Shown: positions 51,255 to 57,897 of the stretch, one piece after another
Position numbering within the stretch: the stretch's first letter is position 1
How the letters are laid out: each line of letters opens with the position of its first letter
NCBI GenBank assembly: GCA_913777465.1
Contig: CAJYRQ010000045.1
Coordinates: 1-57,897, forward strand
DNA: 57,897 bases
Source of the DNA: an uncultured Chryseobacterium sp.
Lineage (GTDB): Bacteria; Bacteroidota; Bacteroidia; Flavobacteriales; Weeksellaceae
Direction: 5' to 3'
Translations under genes and position numbers: made by a program
The notes under the pieces: generated by a model
What the model was told of the DNA's origin: nothing
What the model saw: only the letters and a program-made list of their open reading frames with translations
The model's database searches: none

Positions 51255-52958
51255 ATGTCACAAAAAGTAATTTCATACGCAGATCTTACAAGAATTAATT
51301 CTGCTTTAAGTTCGATCAAGGCAGATATGCAGAATGTAAATACAGAACTGGGAAGCCTGAATGTAAAACATGACCATATTAAAAATGATCTATTAACCCT
51401 TGTTGTTGCCTTTAACGATTTTGTAGAATCTGATATTAAGCATAAATGCCTTCAGCTTGCAGAAACCCGGCAGGGAAACCTGAAACAGGATCTTCAGATT
51501 AAGTTCGGCTATTACGCTGAAGTCCGCAGAATGGCTACCGGAATTCTCCAGGGCGTAGATACGGGGATTGTTGGCGAAGATACATTACGGCACACTACCG
51601 AAGAAGTGATGATAAAAGCGCCCAACTATTGGCTCGCCCCGGCATTGGTCGTTCTGGCCTCGTGGATCAGGGATGATAAAAATACATCTGAAAAAGCGCT
51701 TAATGAAAGTCTTAAGAGAGACGATTATAAGACCTCTCTTTTTTTCATGCTGATCATGAGAAGATTGGAGCGGAACGATTCCTGTCTGCAGTGGATGAAC
51801 CGATATTTTCTGCATCAGAATCCTCATAACCTCGACCGGGAATTTATCGTCATTCTTGAAGCCATTACTACAGGTATTTTCCAGCCTGCTTCCCATCAAC
51901 TGATGATGAAAAATGTTAAAAGCTGGATCCAGCAACTGACCCAGACCGATAATTATATTGATAAACAAAAAGCACAGTGGACTGATTTCTTTAAAATCCA
52001 GGGATCCCGATCATCAAGTCCTTATCCTTTACTAGAAGAGTTTGCTACCAACTGGGCAGATCTGGAAGCATCTGTAACCCAGGCCAGATCTCATACACCG
52101 CTAGACAGGCATTTTAAAACAATTTTCGAAACCTCTACCGATTATTCTAAAACCATTAAAATCCAGCTTGATGAAATTCTATCGTTGCTGGTAACCAATT
52201 TTGATGATGAAGAACTTCCGTTGCAAAATGAAGTAAGGCTTAACCAACTGATTATCCAGAAAGAAGGTGATAAAAAAGCGGCTCAGGCTTTAATGAATAA
52301 AGAAAAATACATGTTTGATGAGAAAGTGGATTTTCTCCAGATGCTGACCAATGCAGCTTTTGATCCTGAACTTTCAGGAGCTACTAAGGTTACGCAGGCT
52401 CTTGCAGTTTCGATCAGTCAGCCCTGGATCGTAGAAGCCCATGATACATTTACGGCAAACTACCGGATTAATGTACAAGAAAAGGTCGAATTAACGATTG
52501 ATGGCTATAAAACCTCAACAACTGACGGAACGGATGAAACGGAACAATTGCAGAAACACGATAAATATTGGGCAGACTTCCTAGAAAAAGAACTGAATAA
52601 ACTGACTTTTCCAACTGCTCTAATCATTATTGGATGCATTATTTCTCTTTTTAGTTTAGCCATCTTTAAATTCGGTGCTGTTGGAATTATCGGAGCAATC
52701 ATTGGTGTGATCATCATTTTCAGTGCAATAAACAGCTATAAACAATCCAGGAAAAAAACAATAGAAAACATTACCGAAAGGAAAAAGAAATCTAAAGAAG
52801 TCCTGCGTGGATGCATTGCCGAAACAGTAGATTACAGAAAAGAATTTGCTTCGGAAGATGCGAAAGCTGAGATCTTCAGACAAACCCTGTTATCGATTAC
52901 GCCTGAAGACTTTTCCGGATTATCCCGGGATACGAGAAATATCTTACAAACCTCTTAA
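51255..52958 (+). CDS. Large protein with C-terminal transmembrane hairpin, AAA+ operon
   Basis: 567 aa. The N-terminal ~450 residues are helical and soluble (ADMQNVNTELGSLNVKHDHI coiled coil, WLAPALVVLASWIRDDKNTS, MLIMRRLERNDSCLQWMNRY). Two closely spaced transmembrane helices follow at about 450-497 (ALIIIGCIISLFSLAIFKFG, GIIGAIIGVIIIFSAI), and then a ~70-residue charged tail. This is the only membrane protein of the operon, so it may anchor the AAA+ ATPase at the membrane. I do not recognise the family with confidence. It is 9 nt before the 57-aa gene. Confidence 0.7.
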   Translation: MSQKVISYADLTRINSALSSIKADMQNVNTELGSLNVKHDHIKNDLLTLVVAFNDFVESDIKHKCLQLAETRQGNLKQDLQIKFGYYAEVRRMATGILQGVDTGIVGEDTLRHTTEEVMIKAPNYWLAPALVVLASWIRDDKNTSEKALNESLKRDDYKTSLFFMLIMRRLERNDSCLQWMNRYFLHQNPHNLDREFIVILEAITTGIFQPASHQLMMKNVKSWIQQLTQTDNYIDKQKAQWTDFFKIQGSRSSSPYPLLEEFATNWADLEASVTQARSHTPLDRHFKTIFETSTDYSKTIKIQLDEILSLLVTNFDDEELPLQNEVRLNQLIIQKEGDKKAAQALMNKEKYMFDEKVDFLQMLTNAAFDPELSGATKVTQALAVSISQPWIVEAHDTFTANYRINVQEKVELTIDGYKTSTTDGTDETEQLQKHDKYWADFLEKELNKLTFPTALIIIGCIISLFSLAIFKFGAVGIIGAIIGVIIIFSAINSYKQSRKKTIENITERKKKSKEVLRGCIAETVDYRKEFASEDAKAEIFRQTLLSITPEDFSGLSRDTRNILQTS

Positions 52959-52967
52959 ACCATAATC

Positions 52968-53141
52968 ATGAAAGACCCTAAAAATAATTCTGAAGAAAGT
53001 AAGAAGCAAATACCTAATCGACAAGAAAGACCGAATCTTTTTCAAGGACGTACGGAAGGAGAAAAAGGAAACGCCAAATTTCCCGACTGGAATATCATTC
53101 CACCCAATCAGATCATTAATCCCAGAATCAAAAGATCATGA
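52968..53141 (+). CDS. 57-aa hypothetical protein, AAA+ operon
   Basis: 57 aa, starts at the ATG at 52968 and ends with TGA at 53141, overlapping the next ATG (ATGA at 53138). Very hydrophilic (MKDPKNNSEESKKQIPNRQE) with a short Pro/Ile C-terminus (PDWNIIPPNQIINPRIKRS). Translational coupling to both neighbours supports that it is real. Function unknown; perhaps a linker or adaptor peptide. Confidence 0.6.
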   Translation: MKDPKNNSEESKKQIPNRQERPNLFQGRTEGEKGNAKFPDWNIIPPNQIINPRIKRS

Positions 53142-53659
53142 AAAAACCGGTTACTTATTCGGATTGGGTTGAAATCTTTGAACGTTTTGCCAGTGGTGAT
53201 GATACTGTTTTGGAAAACATGAATTCCGGAAATTTTGATCTGGATGCAGGAACGGCACAACGCTTTTATATAAAGGCGGAAGAAGCTTACAAAATGCGCA
53301 AAAAACTCTGGCTGGAAAGGTTTCAGAGATCTTTTGAAACACAGAATATAAAATCGGCGGATGATTTTGGAATGATCCTGTTGATTGGAAAAAAAAATCT
53401 GCTTCCGCTCTCAGGATTTTCACAGGCTAAAGGTCTACCGGAAGATTTAAAAACAGTATTTACAAAAGATCTGCAGGACTTTGCCAATGAAATTAAAAAG
53501 TCATTAAAGGATAATATTATGAAAGCCGGTAATGAAAAAGAAAAAATGCTTCTCACAATCAATTCATTTGGGCTTCCGGCAGATATCAGAATAACAACTG
53601 ATGAAGGCGCTGATGACAGAGAACAAAACATCCCAACAAAAAGAAAAATAATCTTTTAA
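53138..53659 (+). CDS. Hypothetical helical protein, AAA+ operon
   Basis: 173 aa. Overlaps the 57-aa gene by 4 nt and ends 2 nt before the AAA+ gene. Predicted largely helical (VTYSDWVEIFERFASGDDTV, AGTAQRFYIKAEEAYKMRKK, DLQDFANEIKKSLKDNIMKA), soluble, with a charged tail (EGADDREQNIPTKRKIIF). No motif or family recognised. Tight spacing suggests a partner of the ATPase. Confidence 0.65.
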   Translation: MKKPVTYSDWVEIFERFASGDDTVLENMNSGNFDLDAGTAQRFYIKAEEAYKMRKKLWLERFQRSFETQNIKSADDFGMILLIGKKNLLPLSGFSQAKGLPEDLKTVFTKDLQDFANEIKKSLKDNIMKAGNEKEKMLLTINSFGLPADIRITTDEGADDREQNIPTKRKIIF

Positions 53660-53661
53660 TC

Positions 53662-55209
53662 ATGTCTGATAAAATTGAATTCAAGAATTCCCTGCTCAGG
53701 ATGTTCCGGGCAAGAATTCCTTTTATTTCCATAAGAAGTATAGAAAGAGCAAGAGTACTGGAAATCATACAGGAACTGGCAGAAGAAATTAACATCCCGA
53801 TGTATGTCCACAGCCTTTCGCACGGAATGATGGATATCAAAACGAGAAAAACTGTAAATGACGACCGTTCTGTTGTTGGCGGGATTGATTTTGCCGTTCA
53901 AAACATTTCTCAAAGGCAAAATCTTACTTTTATTTTTACAGAGGTAAGCGATATTGAAGATGACAATATCGTTTCAAGGCATATTTACGATTTTGTGGTG
54001 CAGGCTATCGAACGGGGAGGAAGTGTGTGTATTATTTCTACAAAAAGCGTTTGGTCACAGCTTCAGAGATTAGGAATGACATTAACCTTAGATCCTCCTA
54101 ATGAAGATGAAATGTTTGAGATTGTAAAAGACTGTGTCCTTCCTTATCAAAATTCATTTCCTATCGAGTGGGATGAAAAAGATTTTAAAATGGCCGCCGC
54201 TATTCTGGCTAATATGACGAAAATAGAAGCTGAAAACGTTTTGGCTACACAAATGGCAAAAGGCTCCCTCATTAAAGAGGATATTAAACTTCTTACCCAG
54301 GAAAAAGATAAATTATTCAGCAACATTTCGGGACTTGAAAAAGTAAAGGTTGATCCTGCTATGCTCTCCGTAGGCGGATTAAATGGTCTGCAACAGTGGC
54401 TGGAAAGCCAAAGGCAACTTTTAACCGCAGATTTAAAAGCAAGAAAGCTGCGGCCGCCGAAAGGTGTTCTGTTAGTAGGAGTTCCTGGATGCGGGAAATC
54501 TCTTTCTGCAAAATTTATTGCTGCAACCTGGAATCTGCCTTTATACAGGCTGGATCTTGCATCAATTCAGGGAATGTATGTAGGACAGTCTGAAAACCGA
54601 TTAAAAGAAGCATTTGAATCGGCAGACCACGCATCGCCGTGTATTTTATGGATTGATGAAATTGAAAAAGGACTCGCTGCCAATGCAAACGATTCTTCCG
54701 GAGTTACCACAAGAATGATCGGTCAGTTTTTATTCTGGCTCCAGGAAAGCACGGAAAAGGTTTTTGTAGTCGCTACGGCCAATGATGTCACCAAATTGCC
54801 GCCGGAATTGCTCCGTAAAGGAAGATTCGATGAATTATTTTTTGTTGATTTACCTGAAGAGCAGGAACGGGAAGATATTATTTATCTTTATATCAAGAAA
54901 GGACTTCTTTCTCCACCATCTGCGGAAACTTTTAAAAAACTGGTGACTTTATCATCCGGATTCGCGGGTTCCGACCTTGAAGGAGCTATAAGAGATGTGG
55001 CTATTCAGGCGGTCATTAACGGAAATGAAGCCGTTAATGATGAGCTGTATGAAACATGTTTCCGGAATATTGTTCCTTTAAGCAAAACAAGCCCTGAAAA
55101 AATTGAAGCCATCAGACACTGGGGCAAAGAAAGAGCCCTTCCTGCTTCCGGATTGTCCTGGAATACGGTAAATGATACTATAACTGCAAGACGTTCTATC
55201 ATCATTTAA
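53662..55209 (+). CDS. Ycf46-type AAA+ ATPase
   Basis: 515 aa. The N-terminal ~230 residues form a degenerate P-loop-like domain (FRARIPFISIRSIERARVLE, FIFTEVSDIEDDNIVSRHIY) as in Ycf46 proteins, and the C-terminal half is a classic AAA+ module: Walker A GVPGCGKS (273-280), Walker B CILWIDEIEK (327-336), sensor-1 Asn374 in VVATAND, and Arg finger candidates in LLRKGRFDELFFVD (Arg385/388). Ycf46-like ATPases are conserved in cyanobacteria and scattered bacteria; roles are poorly defined. It is the last gene of a five-gene operon under the regulon promoter. Confidence 0.88.
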   Translation: MSDKIEFKNSLLRMFRARIPFISIRSIERARVLEIIQELAEEINIPMYVHSLSHGMMDIKTRKTVNDDRSVVGGIDFAVQNISQRQNLTFIFTEVSDIEDDNIVSRHIYDFVVQAIERGGSVCIISTKSVWSQLQRLGMTLTLDPPNEDEMFEIVKDCVLPYQNSFPIEWDEKDFKMAAAILANMTKIEAENVLATQMAKGSLIKEDIKLLTQEKDKLFSNISGLEKVKVDPAMLSVGGLNGLQQWLESQRQLLTADLKARKLRPPKGVLLVGVPGCGKSLSAKFIAATWNLPLYRLDLASIQGMYVGQSENRLKEAFESADHASPCILWIDEIEKGLAANANDSSGVTTRMIGQFLFWLQESTEKVFVVATANDVTKLPPELLRKGRFDELFFVDLPEEQEREDIIYLYIKKGLLSPPSAETFKKLVTLSSGFAGSDLEGAIRDVAIQAVINGNEAVNDELYETCFRNIVPLSKTSPEKIEAIRHWGKERALPASGLSWNTVNDTITARRSIII

Positions 55210-55252
55210 AAATTTAATCAAATACTTGCAATTTTTAATTTTTTTGCCGGAT

Positions 55253-55297
55253 TTACGGGATCCCGTAAAATTTATTTATCAAATGATTCTACTTTTG
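55253..55297 (+). promoter_or_regulatory. Regulon operator and promoter, copy 3 (before nuclease operon)
   Basis: TTACG-GGATCC-CGTAA (55253-55268), the most symmetrical copy (TTTACGGGATCCCGTAAA), then 21 nt, TACTTTTG (55290-55297). T-rich run and GCCGG precede it. The box ends 21 nt before the ATG at 55319. Confidence 0.8.
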
Positions 55298-55318
55298 AGA
55301 AATTCAATAACTTAATAT

Positions 55319-55537
55319 ATGAAACATTATTACCTTAATAAAAACCAGCAGTCCAACGGAGATTATGAAGTCCACGAAAGCTCATGTAGCTTTTTGCCCT
55401 CTGTAGAAAATAGAATTTACTTAGGATACTTTGCAACTTGTCAAGAAGCTGTAAATGAAGCAAAAAGAGTACGTTCAGCTGATAAGCACAATATTAATGG
55501 ATGCTATTACTGTTCTAAATCATGTCATACCACTTAA
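55319..55537 (+). CDS. Small Cys/His-rich (probable zinc-binding) protein
   Basis: 72 aa. Pattern: YEVHESSCSFLP, YFATCQEAVNEAKR and at the end GCYYCSKSCHTT, i.e. H-x3-C, C, then CxxCxxxCH. This resembles Ada-like/nuclease-associated metal-binding modules (VHxxxC...FxxxxxAxxxG...CxxC). No signal peptide, cytoplasmic. It is the first gene of the nuclease operon, 16 nt before the YegP-like gene. It may bind DNA or metal for the neighbouring nuclease. Confidence 0.7.
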   Translation: MKHYYLNKNQQSNGDYEVHESSCSFLPSVENRIYLGYFATCQEAVNEAKRVRSADKHNINGCYYCSKSCHTT

Positions 55538-55553
55538 ATAAAAATCAATAACC

Positions 55554-55907
55554 ATGGGAAAATTTGTCATTACCCGAAGAATAAACCAAGAGTATCAGTT
55601 TAATCTGAAAGCCGGAAACGGCGAAATTATTTTAACCAGTGAGGGCTATATTCAGAAAGGATCCTGCCACAAAGGCATTGAATCAGTAAGAGTTAATTCA
55701 CAGGATGATTCCAGGTACGATAGAAGAACAGCCGTTAACGGGAAAGTTTATTTTGTTTTAAAAGCAAGGAACGGCGAAATTATCGGCAAAAGCCAGCTGT
55801 ACAGTTCGAAGGCGGGCATGGAAAGCGGAATTGCTTCCGTAAAGTACAATGCGTCCACCGCAGAAATCGTTGATGAAACCTTAAAAACAAGTGAATATGG
55901 ATCTTAA
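55554..55907 (+). CDS. Tandem YegP (DUF1508) protein
   Basis: 117 aa. Two YegP repeats: about 5-55 (YQFNLKAGNGEIILTSEGYI, GIESVRVNSQ) and 60-108 (VYFVLKARNGEIIGKSQLYS, GIASVKYN). The E. coli YegP has the same tandem layout; its function is not established, though expression is often stress-related. It overlaps the next gene by 11 nt, so the two are translated together. Confidence 0.88.
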   Translation: MGKFVITRRINQEYQFNLKAGNGEIILTSEGYIQKGSCHKGIESVRVNSQDDSRYDRRTAVNGKVYFVLKARNGEIIGKSQLYSSKAGMESGIASVKYNASTAEIVDETLKTSEYGS

Positions 55908-56967
55908 GATTAAACTTGAACAACTGCATCAGAGAGTTGTGGGACTAAAAGACCAGATCGGAACGGAAGAAGCGACCAAAAACGCATTCGTATTGCCTTT
56001 CATCCAGATTTTGGGTTATGATATTTTCAATCCTACAGAAGTTGTTCCGGAGCATGTTTGTGATATCGGAACTAAGAAAGGAGAAAAAGTGGATTACGTA
56101 ATCCGGCATAATGACGCGCCTATCTTTATCATCGAATGCAAGCACTGGAAAGAAAGCGCTGATGCCCACAATTCCCAGCTTCACCGGTATTACCATGTTT
56201 CGAAGACCCGGTTCGGTGTACTGACCAACGGAATTGTCTATAACTTCTACACCGATCTGGAAAAACCGAATATTATGGATGAAAAGCCGTTCTTCACCAT
56301 TAATATCGAAGACATTAAAGACAGCTCCATTAAGATCCTGGAGAAATTTACCAAGAAAGATTACAATCTTGAAGAAATCCTGGATTCTGCAGAAGCCCTG
56401 AAATACATCAAGGCAATCCGTAAAGAATTTGAAAAGGAAATAGAAAATCCTTCGGATGAGATGGTCAAGCTCCTTGTGAGCCGCTTCTTTGAAAAATCAA
56501 TTACGGCAAACCGGATGGTAACTTTTAAGGAGTACACGAAAAAAGCCCTTACAACATCGATTAATGAGTCCATCAGTTTCAGGCTGAAGTCTGCTTTAAG
56601 CATCAATGAACAGATCGAGAAACAGGACGATGAGGTGAAATCCCAACAGCCGGTTGATGAGAATAATGAATCAAAAATTGTAACTACTGAAGAGGAACTG
56701 GAAGGTTTCCAGATTGTAAAAGCGATTTTACGGGAGAAAATTCCTTCCACAAGAATTGCTTACCGCGATACCTTGTCTTATTTTGGAATTCTATTGGATG
56801 ACAACAACCGAAAACCACTCTGCAGGCTTCACTTTAATACAAATAACAAATACCTGGAAACTTTCCATAACGGAAAAGACGCAGGCGAAAAAATCCTGCT
56901 GGGCAATCTGGATGAAATTTATAATTACAAAGACCAACTACAGAAGACATTAGAAAATTATTCATAA
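55897..56967 (+). CDS. Stand-alone HsdR-N-type restriction endonuclease-like protein
   Basis: 356 aa from the ATG at 55897 (MDLKIKLEQLHQRVVGLKDQ); GTG at 55891 is possible. The N-terminal ~160 residues match the type I restriction R-subunit N-terminal nuclease fold: TEEATKNAFVLPFIQILGYD (23-42) and the catalytic pair Asp67 and Glu80-Cys-Lys82 (KVDYVIRHND, IFIIECKHWK), i.e. PD-(D/E)xK. The helicase/translocase motifs of HsdR are absent, and no HsdM or HsdS is in the window. A C-terminal module (IRIVKAILREKIPSTR-like, about 275-350) follows. It may cleave or recognise DNA or nucleotides on its own. Tightly coupled to YegP. Confidence 0.85.
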   Translation: MDLKIKLEQLHQRVVGLKDQIGTEEATKNAFVLPFIQILGYDIFNPTEVVPEHVCDIGTKKGEKVDYVIRHNDAPIFIIECKHWKESADAHNSQLHRYYHVSKTRFGVLTNGIVYNFYTDLEKPNIMDEKPFFTINIEDIKDSSIKILEKFTKKDYNLEEILDSAEALKYIKAIRKEFEKEIENPSDEMVKLLVSRFFEKSITANRMVTFKEYTKKALTTSINESISFRLKSALSINEQIEKQDDEVKSQQPVDENNESKIVTTEEELEGFQIVKAILREKIPSTRIAYRDTLSYFGILLDDNNRKPLCRLHFNTNNKYLETFHNGKDAGEKILLGNLDEIYNYKDQLQKTLENYS

Positions 56968-56978
56968 AGCAAATTACC

Positions 56979-57293
56979 ATGAAAAAACTACTATTTACGG
57001 GCCTGTTGAGCCTGGGGGTTTTATTACCGACAAGCATTTCTGCCACCATCCATGATACCGGATCAAAAACCGAATTCTCATCTAAAAAACCCGGGAAAAG
57101 CAGAAAAAGTTCACGCAGCAGAACAACGAGGAGTAAAAGTTCTGCAAGATCGTCAAGAGCATATTCCCCAAGCAGCAAGAGCTGTAACTACAACGGACAT
57201 CAGCTCTTTACAGGCGAAAGAGGCGGCTGTTATTATTATTCCGGGAACAGCAAAAAATATGTAGACCGCGCTTATTGCTCAGGATGCAACTAG
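56979..57293 (+). CDS. Secreted basic protein with PBCV-basic-adaptor-like C-terminus
   Basis: 104 aa. Signal peptide MKKLLFTGLLSLGVLLPTSI, then a Ser/Lys/Arg-rich linker (about 30-68), then a short C-terminal module (CNYNGHQLFTGERGGCYYYS, YVDRAYCSGCN) that resembles PBCV-specific basic adaptor domains (TGPRGGxYY). Four Cys. Exported, so it works outside the cytoplasm, unlike its nuclease neighbour. 11 nt after the nuclease gene. Confidence 0.7.
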   Translation: MKKLLFTGLLSLGVLLPTSISATIHDTGSKTEFSSKKPGKSRKSSRSRTTRSKSSARSSRAYSPSSKSCNYNGHQLFTGERGGCYYYSGNSKKYVDRAYCSGCN

Positions 57294-57315
57294 GAAACTA
57301 ATCAAACCGATAACC

Positions 57316-57843
57316 ATGAAAAAACTAATACCCTTCACCATAATCACTTTCAGTGCATTTATTTTAAATTCCTGTTTCAAGGCCAACGACAACGTAGGCC
57401 ATGACGGTAGATGCACCGGCTCTGCCTACTGTTCTGCCTGCACCAATTGTTCAAGGTGCGGGCATTGCGGCAGCGGCGGAACCTGCGGGGTCTGTGGCGG
57501 CGGATCTTCCGAAAGCAGTTCGTCTTACGGAAGCGCTTCCAGAAAAAGCAGGCATAAAAAGCGTAAAACGTCAACTGATCATTCCGTTTCAAGGGCAAAA
57601 TCCAAACCTGAAAAAGTTACCATCGATGAAGTTAATATCAACATCGGCACCAACAACAGGTATCTTGTAGGAGTAGGCGCTGCCACCACGATTTATGAGA
57701 AACCGGCATTCAAATCCAATGTTGTGGCTATTGTCACCAGAAATGCGAAGCTTATCAGACTTTCAAAAAAAGGAGAGTGGTATATGGTCCAGGTGAAATC
57801 AAGCGGAAAGAAAGGATATGTGTATTATAAGAATTTAAAATAA
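57316..57843 (+). CDS. Cys-rich lipoprotein with C-terminal SH3 domain
   Basis: 175 aa. Lipobox LNSC (Cys20). A dense Cys/Gly knot follows (CTGSAYCSACTNCSRCGHCG, GTCGVCGGG, about 33-62), with CxxC pairs able to bind zinc or form disulfides. A Ser/Lys linker then leads to a bacterial SH3 domain at about 115-175 (LVGVGAATTIYEKPAFKSNV, GEWYMVQVKSSGKKGYVYYK). It is 22 nt after the previous gene and is the last gene seen of the operon. It may bind peptidoglycan or a surface partner. Confidence 0.75.
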   Translation: MKKLIPFTIITFSAFILNSCFKANDNVGHDGRCTGSAYCSACTNCSRCGHCGSGGTCGVCGGGSSESSSSYGSASRKSRHKKRKTSTDHSVSRAKSKPEKVTIDEVNINIGTNNRYLVGVGAATTIYEKPAFKSNVVAIVTRNAKLIRLSKKGEWYMVQVKSSGKKGYVYYKNLK

Positions 57844-57873
57844 CGTAAACCCGAAATAGAAATCGGATCAACA

Positions 57874-57897
57874 GGCTGGAAGAGGGAAGCTGGATGC
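57874..57897 (+). repeat. GCTGGAAG-type interspersed repeat at the window end
   Basis: GGCTGGAAGAGGGAAGCTGG followed by ATGC, cut by the window edge. Similar units are at 13041-13075 (minus strand). Confidence 0.4.

Noticed and set aside
55897-56967. Type I restriction-modification system
   Set aside because: Only the nuclease-type N-terminal domain is present; no helicase motifs, no HsdM and no HsdS in the window.
1-57897. CRISPR array, rRNA or insertion sequence
   Set aside because: No regularly spaced identical repeats, no rRNA-like stretch and no transposase or terminal inverted repeats of IS type were noticed.

Overview
This window is about 58 kb of chromosome from a flavobacterium, most likely Chryseobacterium or a close relative (Weeksellaceae). 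The evidence is the gene content (DUF5686 outer-membrane protein, TonB receptor/PepSY pairs, BlaI/M56 pair with a TonB C-terminus, MiaE, DUF2797), the Bacteroidota promoter signature TAnnTTTG (-7) with or without TTG (-33) before many genes, the near absence of Shine-Dalgarno sites, and small double-glycine 'bacteriocin-like' peptides of the MKNLKKL type.

Layout. 1-52: 3' end of a tRNA (best match tRNA-Asn) whose 5' part is replaced by unrelated sequence, which looks like an attachment-site scar. 186-5093: a NUMOD4 protein, an SRAP/HMCES protein, a small hypothetical gene and a DUF5686 protein. 5147-6597: two double-glycine peptides, then rpmA and rplU. 6779-16177: metalloprotease lipoprotein, acyltransferase, miaE, DUF502, an FAD-monooxygenase/PLP-enzyme pair, a sugar-dehydrogenase lipoprotein and a BlaI/M56 signalling pair. 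16323-25670: uvrB, membrane proteins, pabB and a class IV aminotransferase, menD and a 2OG-Fe(II) oxygenase. 25723-33330: two more double-glycine peptides, a radical SAM protein, an AsmA/DUF748-like giant, DUF2797, a sugar-nucleotide epimerase and DUF2795. 33427-45874: secA, two TonB receptor/PepSY units for iron uptake, a ROK kinase and msrA.

The last 12 kb (45957-57843) is the most unusual part. A TPR histidine kinase is followed by two paralogous response regulators. Two operons lie downstream: one ends in a Ycf46-type AAA+ ATPase, and the other has a Cys-rich mini-protein, a tandem YegP protein, a stand-alone HsdR-N-type nuclease, and two small secreted Cys-containing proteins. Four promoters in this region (before a divergent 272-aa membrane protein, the second response regulator, the AAA+ operon and the nuclease operon) carry the same imperfect palindrome TTACG-N6-CGTAA, in each case exactly 21 nt upstream of the -7 box. 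This strongly suggests one local regulon controlled by the two-component system. I regard it as the candidate undescribed system.

A second shared element is a conserved ~28-nt sequence 19-22 nt before the start codon of three of the four double-glycine peptides. No CRISPR array, rRNA or transposase was seen.
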